A stretch of 45,877 nucleotides of DNA from an uncultured Lachnospiraceae bacterium (lineage in GTDB: Bacteria > Bacillota > Clostridia > Lachnospirales > Lachnospiraceae). The translations under genes and the position numbers were made by a program. Shown here one piece after another: positions 1-8,136 of this stretch. The notes beneath the pieces were generated by a model. That model was not told the origin of the DNA, ran no database searches, and saw only the letters and a program-made list of their open reading frames with translations. The stretch spans positions 1-45,877 of the forward strand of contig CANPZE010000021.1 in the NCBI GenBank assembly GCA_947589315.1. The letters are read 5' to 3'. Numbering within the stretch: the first letter of the stretch is position 1; every line of letters begins with the position of its first letter.

Positions 1-1
1 C

Positions 2-697
2 AATATGAATAACATACCTATGCAGCATACCATTGAACTTATGAAGAATAAGAATCAGTTACAGCAAAAGGTTGTTGAGTTCATAAAAAATGCGGACTTG
101 TATATGGATAACTTTGAATATGTGGATATGGATAAAATACAGCTGAAAACTGGTGAAGATGATGAAAAACCGGATGAGAAAGTACTTGATATTCCAGAAA
201 ATATTATGGATCAGATCAGGCTGGTTTCCACATATAAAGGCGTACATGTGCCAAGCATGATATTTGATTCCACAGGGACAAAGAAGATTGCGGCTATTGC
301 CAGCTATATCATTGAAGCACTTGAACAGGGCAGAATTCTTGTGGTAGATGAGTTGGATAGCAGTATCCATTTTAAGCTTACCAGGGCGATTGTTGCGATG
401 TTTAATAATGAATTGAATACAAGTGCGCAAATGATATTTACAGTTCACGATATAAATCTTATGGATTGCAAGAGGATGTTCCGTAAGGAGCAGATTTGGT
501 TTGTTCACAAAGATGAAGAAGGCGTATATGTATATTCGCTTGCTGATTTTAATGCACAGCAGGGGGTGAGGGATACAACAGATGTTATGGGAAAATATAG
601 GAAAGGTACTCTTGGAGCATTGCCTGATCCAGAACTAATCAATTCCTTGCTTAGTATTAAAGGTAATGTAAAGGGGGATGATGCCGATGCCAAATAA
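2..697 (+). CDS. AAA/ABC-like ATPase, C-terminal part (5' truncated by window edge)
   Basis: The reading frame is open to the left edge, so only the C-terminal ~230 residues are present. Counting from the first in-frame ATG at 5, an ABC/SMC-type signature-like segment (DSTGTKK, ~88-94) precedes a Walker B (ILVVDELDSS, with D115-E116) and a switch histidine (FTVHD, H148). This order is typical of AAA_15/AAA_21 (RloA/AbiLi-like) ATPases found in anti-phage modules. The Walker A lies upstream of the window. The stop overlaps the start of the TOPRIM-like gene, so the two are probably co-translated. Composition is AT-rich relative to the following core genes. The ATPase assignment is firm; a defence role is inferred from its partner. 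Confidence 0.8.
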   Translation, partial: NMNNIPMQHTIELMKNKNQLQQKVVEFIKNADLYMDNFEYVDMDKIQLKTGEDDEKPDEKVLDIPENIMDQIRLVSTYKGVHVPSMIFDSTGTKKIAAIASYIIEALEQGRILVVDELDSSIHFKLTRAIVAMFNNELNTSAQMIFTVHDINLMDCKRMFRKEQIWFVHKDEEGVYVYSLADFNAQQGVRDTTDVMGKYRKGTLGALPDPELINSLLSIKGNVKGDDADAK

Positions 698-1316
698 GCT
701 CCCCAAGTTCTTTGATAAACATAAAATTTGCATTATCTGCGAAGGCAATGAGGAATATGAGTATCTTAAGCGTTTGAAAGAGCTGAAAGTGTGGAACGGG
801 CAATATGATATTTCATTAGTTAATGCCGGTGGCAATGGAAACATTCCGGCGAGATATCAGGATCGGTACCAAAATGGAACATATGAACTGGTGCTTGTGT
901 TCTGTGATACAGAAAAGAAACCTCATGAGCAGTATGAGGACATTAAACGTAAGATTAATGAGTTTCATGGTGTGGATAATGCAGCAGATGAAGTTGTGAT
1001 ATTTGCTAATCCCTGCACGATGCAAATTGTTACAAAGCATTGGACAGATGAAAACATAAAATCGCCAGCGAAACCGGTAAATGCACCGCTTATTCAGAAA
1101 TATACTGGCGTAGAGAATTACAAAGGAAGAGCGGATCAGATAGCTTCTGTTATGAAACATATTTCTGTGGATAATTATGGGGATATGTTTCGGAGAATTA
1201 AGAGACTTGAGGGTGCGGATGATGAGCTGGGGCGTAGTAATTTTGGAAGATATATAGATGGTTTGATGTGTGATGATGAAGCATGGATAAATAAAATCAA
1301 TGATAAACTAATGTAG
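687..1316 (+). CDS. TOPRIM/RloB-like nuclease partner of the upstream ATPase
   Basis: The protein has about 209 residues. An N-terminal strand ends in ICEGNEE (conserved Glu E19), followed ~50 residues later by VFCDTEKKP (the DxD/DxE-like pair) and then an ANPC...KHW segment. This is the layout of TOPRIM-type RloB/AbiLii proteins, which accompany RloA-like ATPases. ATGs exist at 678, 681 and 687. The SD run AAGGGGG (671-677) touches the first two, so 687 (9 nt spacing) is preferred. It overlaps the ATPase stop by 11 nt. By analogy with AbiL, PARIS and OLD-type pairs it could be the nuclease effector gated by the ATPase, but nuclease activity is inference. No terminator is visible before ylmH. 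Confidence 0.7.
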   Translation: MPNKLPKFFDKHKICIICEGNEEYEYLKRLKELKVWNGQYDISLVNAGGNGNIPARYQDRYQNGTYELVLVFCDTEKKPHEQYEDIKRKINEFHGVDNAADEVVIFANPCTMQIVTKHWTDENIKSPAKPVNAPLIQKYTGVENYKGRADQIASVMKHISVDNYGDMFRRIKRLEGADDELGRSNFGRYIDGLMCDDEAWINKINDKLM

Positions 1317-1361
1317 ATGAAGGTATTTGTCTTTGTCGAAATCGGGGAAGGATAAACGGGA

Positions 1362-2117
1362 ATGGAACAGGAAGACAGATTTTTGCAGAAACGGATCCAG
1401 GATTTGGCGCAGCGTTCATATCAAAATGACCGGTATACATATACCGGTTTTCTCAGCATGGGAGAACAGGATGTTTTTTATCGTCAGCTGGGCCAGCTGG
1501 CGGAGGTAGAATGGAAACTCTGGGGAGGGACGGAAGGCTGTGAACGGCAGGTCCTTCGTTTTGGAGGAGTGGAAAGCCTGGGTTATGAGGAGGAATTTCC
1601 CATTGCCTGTATTGCGATTTGCCCGGTCATGGAGAAATTTGCCGATAAGCTGGGGCATCGGGATTATCTGGGAGCCTTGATGAATCTGGGAATAGAGCGG
1701 AGTACGCTGGGAGATATTATTCAGAAGGATAATCGGGGATATCTGTTCTGCCTGGAGCAGGTGGCAGATTATATTACCGAGCATTTAGATCAGGTGAAGC
1801 ATACCAATGTACGTTGCCAGCGGATGCAGGAGATACCAGAGGCCGTGAAGCCGCAGCTTCAGGAGGCCTCTTTGGTAGTCAGCAGTCTGCGGGTGGATGG
1901 GATCGTAGCCAGATTGTATCATCTGTCCAGAAGCCAGAGTATGGAATTGTTTCGGGAAAAGAAGATTGCAGTGAATGGAAAGCTGCTGGAGAATAATAGC
2001 GGACATTTGAAGGCGGGAGATTTAGTATCCGTGCGCGGATACGGCAGATTTATTTATGAGGACTGCCATGCGACCAAAAAGGGACGCCTTGGCGTCCGTG
2101 TCCGGCAATATGTTTAA
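1362..2117 (+). CDS. ylmH: YlmH-family S4-domain RNA-binding protein
   Basis: This 251-residue protein matches the YlmH family: an N-terminal ~170-residue domain, then a C-terminal S4 RNA-binding domain (~174-232) with SLRVDGIVARLYHLSR and the loop KIAVNG. YlmH homologues bind the large ribosomal subunit and, in Bacillus, act in ribosome-associated quality control; the gene often sits near division genes. Here it lies directly after the defence-like pair and 27 bp before dinB, so its usual dcw neighbours are absent. The ATG at 1362 is preceded by GGGGAAGG. Length is normal for the family. Confidence 0.9.
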   Translation: MEQEDRFLQKRIQDLAQRSYQNDRYTYTGFLSMGEQDVFYRQLGQLAEVEWKLWGGTEGCERQVLRFGGVESLGYEEEFPIACIAICPVMEKFADKLGHRDYLGALMNLGIERSTLGDIIQKDNRGYLFCLEQVADYITEHLDQVKHTNVRCQRMQEIPEAVKPQLQEASLVVSSLRVDGIVARLYHLSRSQSMELFREKKIAVNGKLLENNSGHLKAGDLVSVRGYGRFIYEDCHATKKGRLGVRVRQYV

Positions 2118-2144
2118 GGGGAAGGAAATGTAAATAGGGATCAT

Positions 2145-3410
2145 ATGGAACAGGGATTACAGGAGAAAGTGATATTTCATATTGATGTGAATAGCGCTTA
2201 TTTATCCTGGGAGGCGGTTCACCGCCTGAGCCAGGGGGCAAAGGAGGACCTGCGGGAAATTCCTTCTGCGGTGGGAGGAGATATCAGCACCCGCCATGGG
2301 GTTATTTTGGCAAAATCTCAGCCGGCCAGGCAATTTCATGTACAGACGGGGGAAAGCATTGTGGAGGCATTGCGCAAATGTCCGCAGCTTACTCTGGTGC
2401 AGCCGAACCATGAGCTGTATCAAAAGTATTCCAGGGCCTTTATGGATATTCTGCGGGAATATTCTCCAGCGGTGGAGCAGTATAGCGTGGATGAGGCTTT
2501 TATGGACATGACAGGTATGGAATTGTTGTTTGGGACGCCCTGGGAGGCGGCTGTGAGGATTAAGGACCGGATCCGGGAGGAACTGGGCTTCACTGTAAAT
2601 GTAGGGATCTCCAACAACCGTCTTTTGGCTAAGATGGCCAGTGATTTTGAGAAGCCGGATAAGGTGCATACTTTATTTCCGGAAGAGATTGAAAGAAAGA
2701 TGTGGAAGCTCCCGGTACGGGAACTGTTCTTTGTGGGAAGATCTACGGAGAAGAAGCTGAAGACTTTAGGGATCCATACGATTGGCCAGCTGGCCGGAAC
2801 GGATAAGGAGCTTTTGAAACAGCATCTGAAAAAGCATGGGGAGATTATCTGGAATTTTGCCAATGGGATCGCAGTGGCTGATGTGGCGGCAGAGGAAATA
2901 AATAACAAGGGATTTGGGAATAGTACGACTTTGCCTTTTGATGTGGAAGATGGCGATACTGCCAAGATGATTTTGTTGTCTCTGGCGGAAACGGTGGGCA
3001 GGAGGCTGCGCAGCCATGGAGCAAGGGCGGAGGTGGTCGCAGTACAGATCCGTTATTCGGATATGACAGGTACTACCCATCAAAGGGTATTGGCCGATGT
3101 TACGGATGTCACCAATGATATTTATCAGACCGCCTGCCGCCTTTTTGATGAATCCTGGGACAAAACCCCCATCCGTTTGCTGGGGATACAGGCCGGAAAG
3201 GTAGCTTATCGGGAGGATGGCCGGCAGATGAGTCTTTTTGGGGAGACAGAACATGAGAAGCTGGAAAAGTTAGACAAGGCGATGGATCAGATCAGGGAAA
3301 GGTATGGAAATAATGCAGTGATGCGGGCTTCCTTTTTGGCAGAAGAAAAGCCGGTGGAACATCTTTCCCCCGGCATTGTAAAGGATCACAAAGCGTCCCG
3401 GCTTTCCTGA
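2145..3410 (+). CDS. dinB: Y-family DNA polymerase IV (DinB/UmuC-like)
   Basis: This 421-residue protein is a lesion-bypass polymerase. The palm motif HIDVNSAYLSWEA carries the first metal-binding Asp (D14) and a tyrosine at the steric-gate position (Y19). SVDEAF carries the catalytic D116-E117. The little-finger domain follows, and a QMSLFGE segment near 365-371 looks like a beta-clamp binding motif. The start at 2145 has AGGGA 4 nt upstream; a GTG at 2169 with AGGAG is a possible alternative that would give the compact MIFHIDVNS start. The last 25 bp overlap a convergent minus-strand gene. No LexA-like operator was recognised upstream. Confidence 0.93.
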   Translation: MEQGLQEKVIFHIDVNSAYLSWEAVHRLSQGAKEDLREIPSAVGGDISTRHGVILAKSQPARQFHVQTGESIVEALRKCPQLTLVQPNHELYQKYSRAFMDILREYSPAVEQYSVDEAFMDMTGMELLFGTPWEAAVRIKDRIREELGFTVNVGISNNRLLAKMASDFEKPDKVHTLFPEEIERKMWKLPVRELFFVGRSTEKKLKTLGIHTIGQLAGTDKELLKQHLKKHGEIIWNFANGIAVADVAAEEINNKGFGNSTTLPFDVEDGDTAKMILLSLAETVGRRLRSHGARAEVVAVQIRYSDMTGTTHQRVLADVTDVTNDIYQTACRLFDESWDKTPIRLLGIQAGKVAYREDGRQMSLFGETEHEKLEKLDKAMDQIRERYGNNAVMRASFLAEEKPVEHLSPGIVKDHKASRLS

Positions 3411-3760
3411 GCCCGGCGCTGCCATGCTGCCATGCTGTCATATTGGCGATACATTTTCTGTACCCCATTTTCTAATAGATAGTAGTGGGAAATATAGGGG
3501 AACAGGAGGATCAGCAGCGGGATCAGCAGGATCATCAGGCTGATATGGAAAGAGATTACCATTCCTACCAGGCAAAGGGTGGTCATCCATGCGAACAATA
3601 CAGTAACGATCAGATGGACCAGCCGTTCGTGTTGGAAAAACTGGATCTGTATCAGATGCTGCTGTATGATCTGCGCCCAATCCCTCTCCTGAGGATTGGC
3701 GGCCTGCTCCTCCAGCAGGGTATCGATTTGATTCATGTAGCCTAAAATTCTTTTTTTCAT
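3386..3760 (-). CDS. Small two-helix membrane protein, unknown function
   Basis: This 124-residue protein is not recognised. It has a hydrophilic N-terminus (about 45 residues, Gln/Glu-rich), two hydrophobic segments (~46-67 and ~70-92) separated by a short turn, and a charged C-terminal tail ending in residues encoded opposite the dinB 3' end (25 bp convergent overlap). A good SD (AAAGGGG) precedes the ATG on the minus strand. It lies just downstream of the acyltransferase gene on the same strand (16 bp gap), so the two may be co-transcribed. No catalytic motif is visible. Confidence 0.6.
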   Translation of the reverse strand: MKKRILGYMNQIDTLLEEQAANPQERDWAQIIQQHLIQIQFFQHERLVHLIVTVLFAWMTTLCLVGMVISFHISLMILLIPLLILLFPYISHYYLLENGVQKMYRQYDSMAAWQRRAQESRDAL

Positions 3761-3776
3761 GAAAATCCCCTTTCAA

Positions 3777-4781
3777 CTACTTTTTCAAAGTATATATGAT
3801 TTCTGTGATAATTTTCTTTTCCCAGGGAATAAAAAATTTCACACAGATGATTAATAGGAACAAGACATATAAATAGGTGGGAAGTGGCCCTGTCAGCTTG
3901 CAGCTTAGTCCGAAGATCCCCAGTAAACACGGGACGAGAGTCTTGATGATATACTCATTGCCGCACAGGTAGAGAGTTTCTCTGCCGATTTTAGACAACA
4001 AGGATATGTTTTCCAGCAGTCTGGCAATTACTAAATTGAGCCAGATCAACAGCAATGCCCGAAATGATGGGAAAAGGATCATATTCCCAAAGATTGAATT
4101 GATATAGTCTACTTTTTCGAAAAGCATGATGGAATAAGCCGCTGTCAGAACACCCGTTACAACAAAGATCACTTTTTTTCTTCTGGTATTCAGTCGAAGA
4201 AATTCTACGATATGAGGATAGGCAATATATCCAATAGCAAAAAACAGCATATAAAAAAGGGCGCTGTCTAAGTTATAATACCAGCGCGGCAGGTCTTGGG
4301 GAGCCAGCGCCTTTGCCACCACCAGATGGATCACCAGACAGGTTATAAATATAATATAGTTGTATTTTTCCAGTTTTATGATCTTAAAAATTATCTCCAT
4401 CAGGAACAGGCAGGTTAAAAACCAAAGGGAGGAGGCAAAAAAGGTATTTCTTACATTTCCCTTTGCCACCAGCAATAATGCTTCTTGAATATCGGGGATC
4501 CCTGCATCGTTCTGGACTACATTAATGATGATAGACAGAAAGCAAAACAAATAGAAAGGAAGCATAATGGATTTGAATTTTTTGGCAATATAATACAGTA
4601 TGTTCTTTTCTTTATCATAAGAGTCCATACATCCTGCTAAAAAGAAAAATAAAGGGACGTGATATAAAAACACAAAGGGATGAGCCTTTCCAGCTGTCTC
4701 TCCAAAATGTCCCAAATAGATTGCAAAGATTCCCAAACATTTAGCAATATCAACCCACTTTACTCGTTCGCGATTCTCCAT
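3777..4781 (-). CDS. Acyltransferase-3 family membrane protein
   Basis: This integral membrane protein of about 334 residues has roughly ten hydrophobic segments. The N-terminus (VKWVDIAKCLGIFAIYLGH) has the Acyl_transf_3 hallmark: an Arg/Lys-x-x-x-D-x-x-K segment entering helix 1 and a conserved His at its end. FFFLAGCMDS follows as the second helix. Family members O-acylate cell-surface sugars or peptidoglycan; the substrate here cannot be read from the sequence. The frame is open further upstream, but the ATG at 4781 has AGAAGGAG with 8 nt spacing, so it is the likely start. It is transcribed divergently from the subtilase gene. Confidence 0.85.
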   Translation of the reverse strand: MENRERVKWVDIAKCLGIFAIYLGHFGETAGKAHPFVFLYHVPLFFFLAGCMDSYDKEKNILYYIAKKFKSIMLPFYLFCFLSIIINVVQNDAGIPDIQEALLLVAKGNVRNTFFASSLWFLTCLFLMEIIFKIIKLEKYNYIIFITCLVIHLVVAKALAPQDLPRWYYNLDSALFYMLFFAIGYIAYPHIVEFLRLNTRRKKVIFVVTGVLTAAYSIMLFEKVDYINSIFGNMILFPSFRALLLIWLNLVIARLLENISLLSKIGRETLYLCGNEYIIKTLVPCLLGIFGLSCKLTGPLPTYLYVLFLLIICVKFFIPWEKKIITEIIYTLKK

Positions 4782-4837
4782 TTTGTTACTCCTTCTGATA
4801 GCCAGATCCATTCGACAGTTTCTTCTTGGTTGTCTGC

Positions 4838-4853
4838 GGGTATAATTATACCC
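4838..4853. promoter_or_regulatory. Perfect 16-bp palindrome with a TATAAT in both directions
   Basis: GGGTATAATTATACCC lies between the divergent acyltransferase and subtilase genes. It contains TATAAT on the plus strand (4841-4846) and on the minus strand (4850-4845), so it could serve as overlapping divergent -10 elements. The -35 regions at 17 bp spacing are weak on both sides (TGGATT on the minus side), which suggests an activator or a regulator that binds the dyad. Start-site positions are inferred. Confidence 0.45.
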
Positions 4854-4957
4854 TGTATTTGGGAAAAAATCCAGAGGGATTTCATGAGGGGCGCAGGCAT
4901 AGGACATGGGATAACAGCAATAAAATGAGAGGAGAGAGAAACGGGGATGGAACAGGA

Positions 4958-6739
4958 ATGGAAGATAATCAGAAGCTGGATTCCATGTTGAATCTGGCAG
5001 TAGATGTATCAGAGGAGGATCGGGAGGAGAGCCGGGAACTGGGGGTTGGATACAATATACAGGAAAAAACCTGGAGGCTTATCGTAAAGTATACAGGGGA
5101 TTTAACAGAGATTGAGGAGGCTGTGCCGGGAAGCCGGGCAATCCCTTTATATAATCAATATGGCATCATACAGATTCCAGCGGATCAGATTGATGTTTTA
5201 GCTTCCCTTCCTCAGATCCAGTTTATTGAAAAGCCCAAGCAGCTGTATTTTTCTTTAGACACGGTAAGGAGCATTTCCTGTGTGAATTCTGTACAGGCGG
5301 TACCCGGAGAGGAATCTAATGGCGGGGGAGGAAGTTCCCTGCGCAAGAATCTTACAGGAAAGGGAGTATTGGTAGGTATTGTGGATTCTGGAATTGATTA
5401 TACCCATCCCGCTTTCCGCAATCCGGACGGCAGTACCAGGATTTTGTATCTGTGGGATCAGACGGGAAGGGTAACGGATTCTTTGAAAAGGCCGGAAGGT
5501 TATAGCCAGGGGGCAGAGTTCACCCAGGAGGATATTAACCGCCTGCTGGCAGGAGAGGACACGGAGGGCCTGTACGCTCCGGAGGAGACAGGAACGGGCC
5601 ATGGAACGGCGGTGGCTGGGATTGCGGCGGGAAATGGTTCTGCTTCTGCGGGAAGGCGTTATCGGGGGATTGCAGTAGAGAGTGATCTGCTGGTGGTAAA
5701 GCTGGCGGCGCCCAGTGGCGGATTTCCCAGGACTACGGAAGTGATGGAGGGCCTGGATTATCTGATCCGGAAGGGAGTCCGGCTGCAGCGCCCCATTGCT
5801 GTTAATCTCAGCTTTGGCAATAATTATGGGGCTCACAATGGCCAGTCATTATTTGAAAATTATATTGCCCAGCTTTCAGGGATAGGAAAAAATGTGATTG
5901 TTGTAGCCTCGGGCAATGAGGGGGACGCCAGGCATCATGCCCGGATACAGCTGCAGGAGCAGATGGAAACGGTGCCGTTTGCCATAGCAGAAAATGAGGT
6001 CAATATCAGCCTCCAGCTCTGGAAGAGGTATGCCGATGATTTTGCCTTGTTTTTGGAAGCCCCTAACGGCGTACGCCAGCAGATTGACCCTCGTCCCGGC
6101 AATTCGGAAGAGTATTCCCTGGCGGGTAACCGCCTTCTTGTCTATTATGGGGAACCTACGCCCTATGCGGTTATACAGGAAATATATATGGAGTGGCTGC
6201 CAGGAGGAGAGCGTCAATTTCTCACAGAAGGGGTATGGAAGATCCTGTTGCTTCCAGAGCGGATCGTGGATGGGAGGGTAGAATTGTGGCTGCCGACAAT
6301 AGAAGCCGTTGGCATGTCTACCGGTTTCCTGCGCCCCAGTCCGGATACAACGCTGACCATTCCATCCACTTCCAGGAATGTGGTCACTGTGGGAGCCTAC
6401 CGCCAGTCTAATGATACTGTAGCGGCATTCTCTGGACGGGGAGATACCGTAGATGGCAGGAATATGCCTACGCTGGTAGCGCCGGGAGTAGGGGTGGTAA
6501 CAGCGGCTCCGGGAGGAGGCTATACTGCCCGGACAGGGACGTCCATGGCAGCTCCTGCTGTCACTGGCAGCGCCGCATTAATGATGGAGTGGGGGATCGT
6601 ACAGGGAAATGATCCGTATTTATATGGAGAAAAGATAAAGGCTTATCTGATCCGGGGAGCCCGGCCGCTGCCTGGGGAAAGGGTACCTTCTGTGAGGCAG
6701 GGATGGGGGGCATTGTGCCTGCGGGATAGTCTGCCTTGA
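4958..6739 (+). CDS. Subtilase (S8) serine protease, Csp-like
   Basis: The protein has about 593 residues with an intact triad: D143 (VDSGIDYTHP), H215 (GTGHGTAVAG) and S529 (GTSMAAPAVTG). It has a short N-terminal region (~1-100) resembling the Csp-type prodomain, and a long insertion between His and Ser (~330-480) typical of the clostridial CspA/B/C-like subtilases. In spore formers CspB activates the cortex hydrolase SleC; many Lachnospiraceae carry several paralogues of unknown role. No signal peptide is visible. The frame opens upstream, but residues before 4958 look non-coding and relatives begin with MxDNQKL-like sequence; an ATG at 4925 is the alternative. The active protease call is firm; germination is inference. 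Confidence 0.9.
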   Translation: MEDNQKLDSMLNLAVDVSEEDREESRELGVGYNIQEKTWRLIVKYTGDLTEIEEAVPGSRAIPLYNQYGIIQIPADQIDVLASLPQIQFIEKPKQLYFSLDTVRSISCVNSVQAVPGEESNGGGGSSLRKNLTGKGVLVGIVDSGIDYTHPAFRNPDGSTRILYLWDQTGRVTDSLKRPEGYSQGAEFTQEDINRLLAGEDTEGLYAPEETGTGHGTAVAGIAAGNGSASAGRRYRGIAVESDLLVVKLAAPSGGFPRTTEVMEGLDYLIRKGVRLQRPIAVNLSFGNNYGAHNGQSLFENYIAQLSGIGKNVIVVASGNEGDARHHARIQLQEQMETVPFAIAENEVNISLQLWKRYADDFALFLEAPNGVRQQIDPRPGNSEEYSLAGNRLLVYYGEPTPYAVIQEIYMEWLPGGERQFLTEGVWKILLLPERIVDGRVELWLPTIEAVGMSTGFLRPSPDTTLTIPSTSRNVVTVGAYRQSNDTVAAFSGRGDTVDGRNMPTLVAPGVGVVTAAPGGGYTARTGTSMAAPAVTGSAALMMEWGIVQGNDPYLYGEKIKAYLIRGARPLPGERVPSVRQGWGALCLRDSLP

Positions 6740-6780
6740 TACTTGAGGCCGAATAGGAGACGGCTGGGAATGGAGATAAG

Positions 6781-6817
6781 AAAAGGGTGCGCCGGCTCAT
6801 GCCGGAACACCCTTTTG
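6781..6817 (-). terminator. Bidirectional rho-independent terminator
   Basis: A perfect 9-bp outer stem (AAAAGGGTG / CACCCTTTT, 6781-6789 and 6808-6816) encloses a perfect CCGGC/GCCGG stem with a TCAT loop. Read on the minus strand it is followed by CTTTTCTTAT, ending the hemerythrin transcript. On the plus strand it ends CCCTTTTGA and may also stop the subtilase transcript. Confidence 0.85.
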
Positions 6818-6823
6818 ACCTGA

Positions 6824-7246
6824 TCAGATCCGATCAGGGTTCTCTGTCAGATAAATATATTCCGCTATGGAACGGTCATAGCCTTCAATATGTTTGTACA
6901 GCCATTCGATAACCTTCAGATTCAGCTGGGCAACAAAGGAATCAGAGGGGCCTTCCTCTTCCTCCAGCATTTCTGTTAGATCCTTTACGGTGGCTTTCAG
7001 TGCGTTATGCTGCTCCTTATGTTCTGCCAGTCCAGGATAGCCAATCTCCTCCTGGAGCTTTTCCTCTGCCTCAAAATGATAACATACATAATCCGTAAGG
7101 AAATTTAAGGTTTTTACTGCGGTGCTTTTTTCACGGCTGCTCTCCATAGTCTCCAGGAGCCGGTTGATTCTCTGGATCAGCTCGCGGTGCTGGGAGTCGA
7201 TCATTTCATTACCGGTGATCAGATTTTCTGTAAACTCTGCTCTCAT
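6824..7246 (-). CDS. Bacteriohemerythrin
   Basis: This 140-residue four-helix protein has all seven di-iron ligands of the hemerythrin family: H20, H57, E61 (HFEAEE), H76 and H80 (HKEQH), H119 and D124 (HIEGYD). It binds O2 at a carboxylate-bridged di-iron centre and in anaerobes is thought to deliver or scavenge oxygen or sense redox state. ATGs occur at 7261, 7252 and 7246. The GGAGG within the first codons gives proper 8 nt spacing only to 7246, which is chosen. A strong sigma-A promoter and an operator-like palindrome lie upstream, and a terminator follows. It is a single-gene unit. Confidence 0.92.
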   Translation of the reverse strand: MRAEFTENLITGNEMIDSQHRELIQRINRLLETMESSREKSTAVKTLNFLTDYVCYHFEAEEKLQEEIGYPGLAEHKEQHNALKATVKDLTEMLEEEEGPSDSFVAQLNLKVIEWLYKHIEGYDRSIAEYIYLTENPDRI

Positions 7247-7273
7247 ATTCATTTCCTCCATTTACCTTGTAGT

Positions 7274-7287
7274 AAATCTATAGATTT
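7274..7287. promoter_or_regulatory. Operator-like palindrome at the hemerythrin transcription start
   Basis: AAATCTATAGATTT is a perfect 14-bp palindrome located 10-23 bp downstream of the hemerythrin -10 box (7302-7297), at or just after the expected +1. This position is classic for a repressor site. The regulator is not identifiable from the window. Confidence 0.5.
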
Positions 7288-7296
7288 CTAATAACT

Positions 7297-7325
7297 ATTA
7301 TACAACTGATAAAGGAGCAGTGCAA
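7297..7325 (-). promoter_or_regulatory. Sigma-A promoter of the hemerythrin gene
   Basis: On the minus strand, -35 TTGCAC (7325-7320) and a perfect -10 TATAAT (7302-7297) are separated by exactly 17 bp. The leader to the chosen ATG at 7246 is about 45 nt and contains the AAATCTATAGATTT palindrome. Confidence 0.75.
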
Positions 7326-7401
7326 TAAATATTTGCGGATACAGCGAGAGGGCTTGCAGAATATTTATGCAGGGGGATGTATGGGAAAATTTACTTTCAC
7401 C

Positions 7402-7430
7402 TTGTAAAAAGGCGGAAAAGGAAGTATACT
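7402..7430 (+). promoter_or_regulatory. Sigma-A promoter of mntP
   Basis: -35 TTGTAA (7402-7407), a 17-bp spacer and -10 TATACT (7425-7430) predict a start near 7437 and an ~84-nt leader before mntP. A second, weaker candidate is TTGACA at 7470-7475 with a poor -10 (GAATTT). The leader was checked for the yybP-ykoY manganese riboswitch signature and none was recognised. Confidence 0.65.
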
Positions 7431-7520
7431 TTGAGACGGTGGCTATTTTGGGAAATATATAACCTCCCTTTGACATACATTAGGTACACAGAGAATTTTG
7501 GCAGAAACAGAGGAGCGGAA

Positions 7521-8111
7521 ATGGATCTTTTAACGATTTTTCTATTGGCGGTAGGGCTGTCTATGGACGCCTTCGCAGTATCTGTTTGCAAGGGACTTGC
7601 CATATCGGGGATCACCTGGGGAAAATGCTTTATGGTAGGCGGATGGTTTGGGTGCTTCCAGGCGCTGATGCCCATGACAGGATATTTTCTTGGGATCCGT
7701 TTTGAAACATACATTGATGCAGTAGCGCCCTGGGTGGCATTTATCTTATTGCTTTTTATTGGCGGCAATATGATCTATGAGACCATATCTGGAGAACACC
7801 CAGAAGAAGAAAACAGTACGTTAGCCCCCAGGGAAATGTTGATTTTGTCTGTTGCTACCAGTATAGATGCTCTGGCGGCGGGGATCACCTATGCCTGTAT
7901 CCCGGTCAGCCTGAATGCTTCTATAGGGCGGACCGCCAATACACTGGCGGCCTGTGCGCTCACGGGAATTATCACTTTTCTCATTTCTGTCACAGGGGTG
8001 CGGATCGGAAATATATTTGGGAACAGGTATGAGAAGAGGGCGCAGCTGGCAGGAGGGATTATTTTGATTCTACTGGGAGTGAAGATTCTGCTGGAGCATT
8101 TTTGGAAATAA
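7521..8111 (+). CDS. mntP: Putative manganese efflux pump MntP
   Basis: This 196-residue protein has six hydrophobic helices in two DUF204-type repeats. The paired motifs GLSMDAFAVSVCKGL (helix 1) and ATSIDALAAGI (helix 4) carry the conserved Asp residues needed for Mn2+ export in MntP. It sits in the cytoplasmic membrane and lowers intracellular manganese. The frame is open upstream to 7377, but the ATG at 7521 has GGAG at proper spacing and starts directly at helix 1 (MDLLTIF), as in homologues. It is first in a run with pfkB (25 bp gap). Confidence 0.93.
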   Translation: MDLLTIFLLAVGLSMDAFAVSVCKGLAISGITWGKCFMVGGWFGCFQALMPMTGYFLGIRFETYIDAVAPWVAFILLLFIGGNMIYETISGEHPEEENSTLAPREMLILSVATSIDALAAGITYACIPVSLNASIGRTANTLAACALTGIITFLISVTGVRIGNIFGNRYEKRAQLAGGIILILLGVKILLEHFWK

Positions 8112-8136
8112 TGCAGGATAAGGACGGGAAAGTCTT

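Noticed and set aside
1327-1509. 60-codon ORF overlapping the start of ylmH
   Set aside because: It is a shadow frame of ylmH without an SD.
7437-7520. yybP-ykoY manganese riboswitch before mntP
   Set aside because: The leader is short enough to inspect and lacks the conserved motifs I know for this class.
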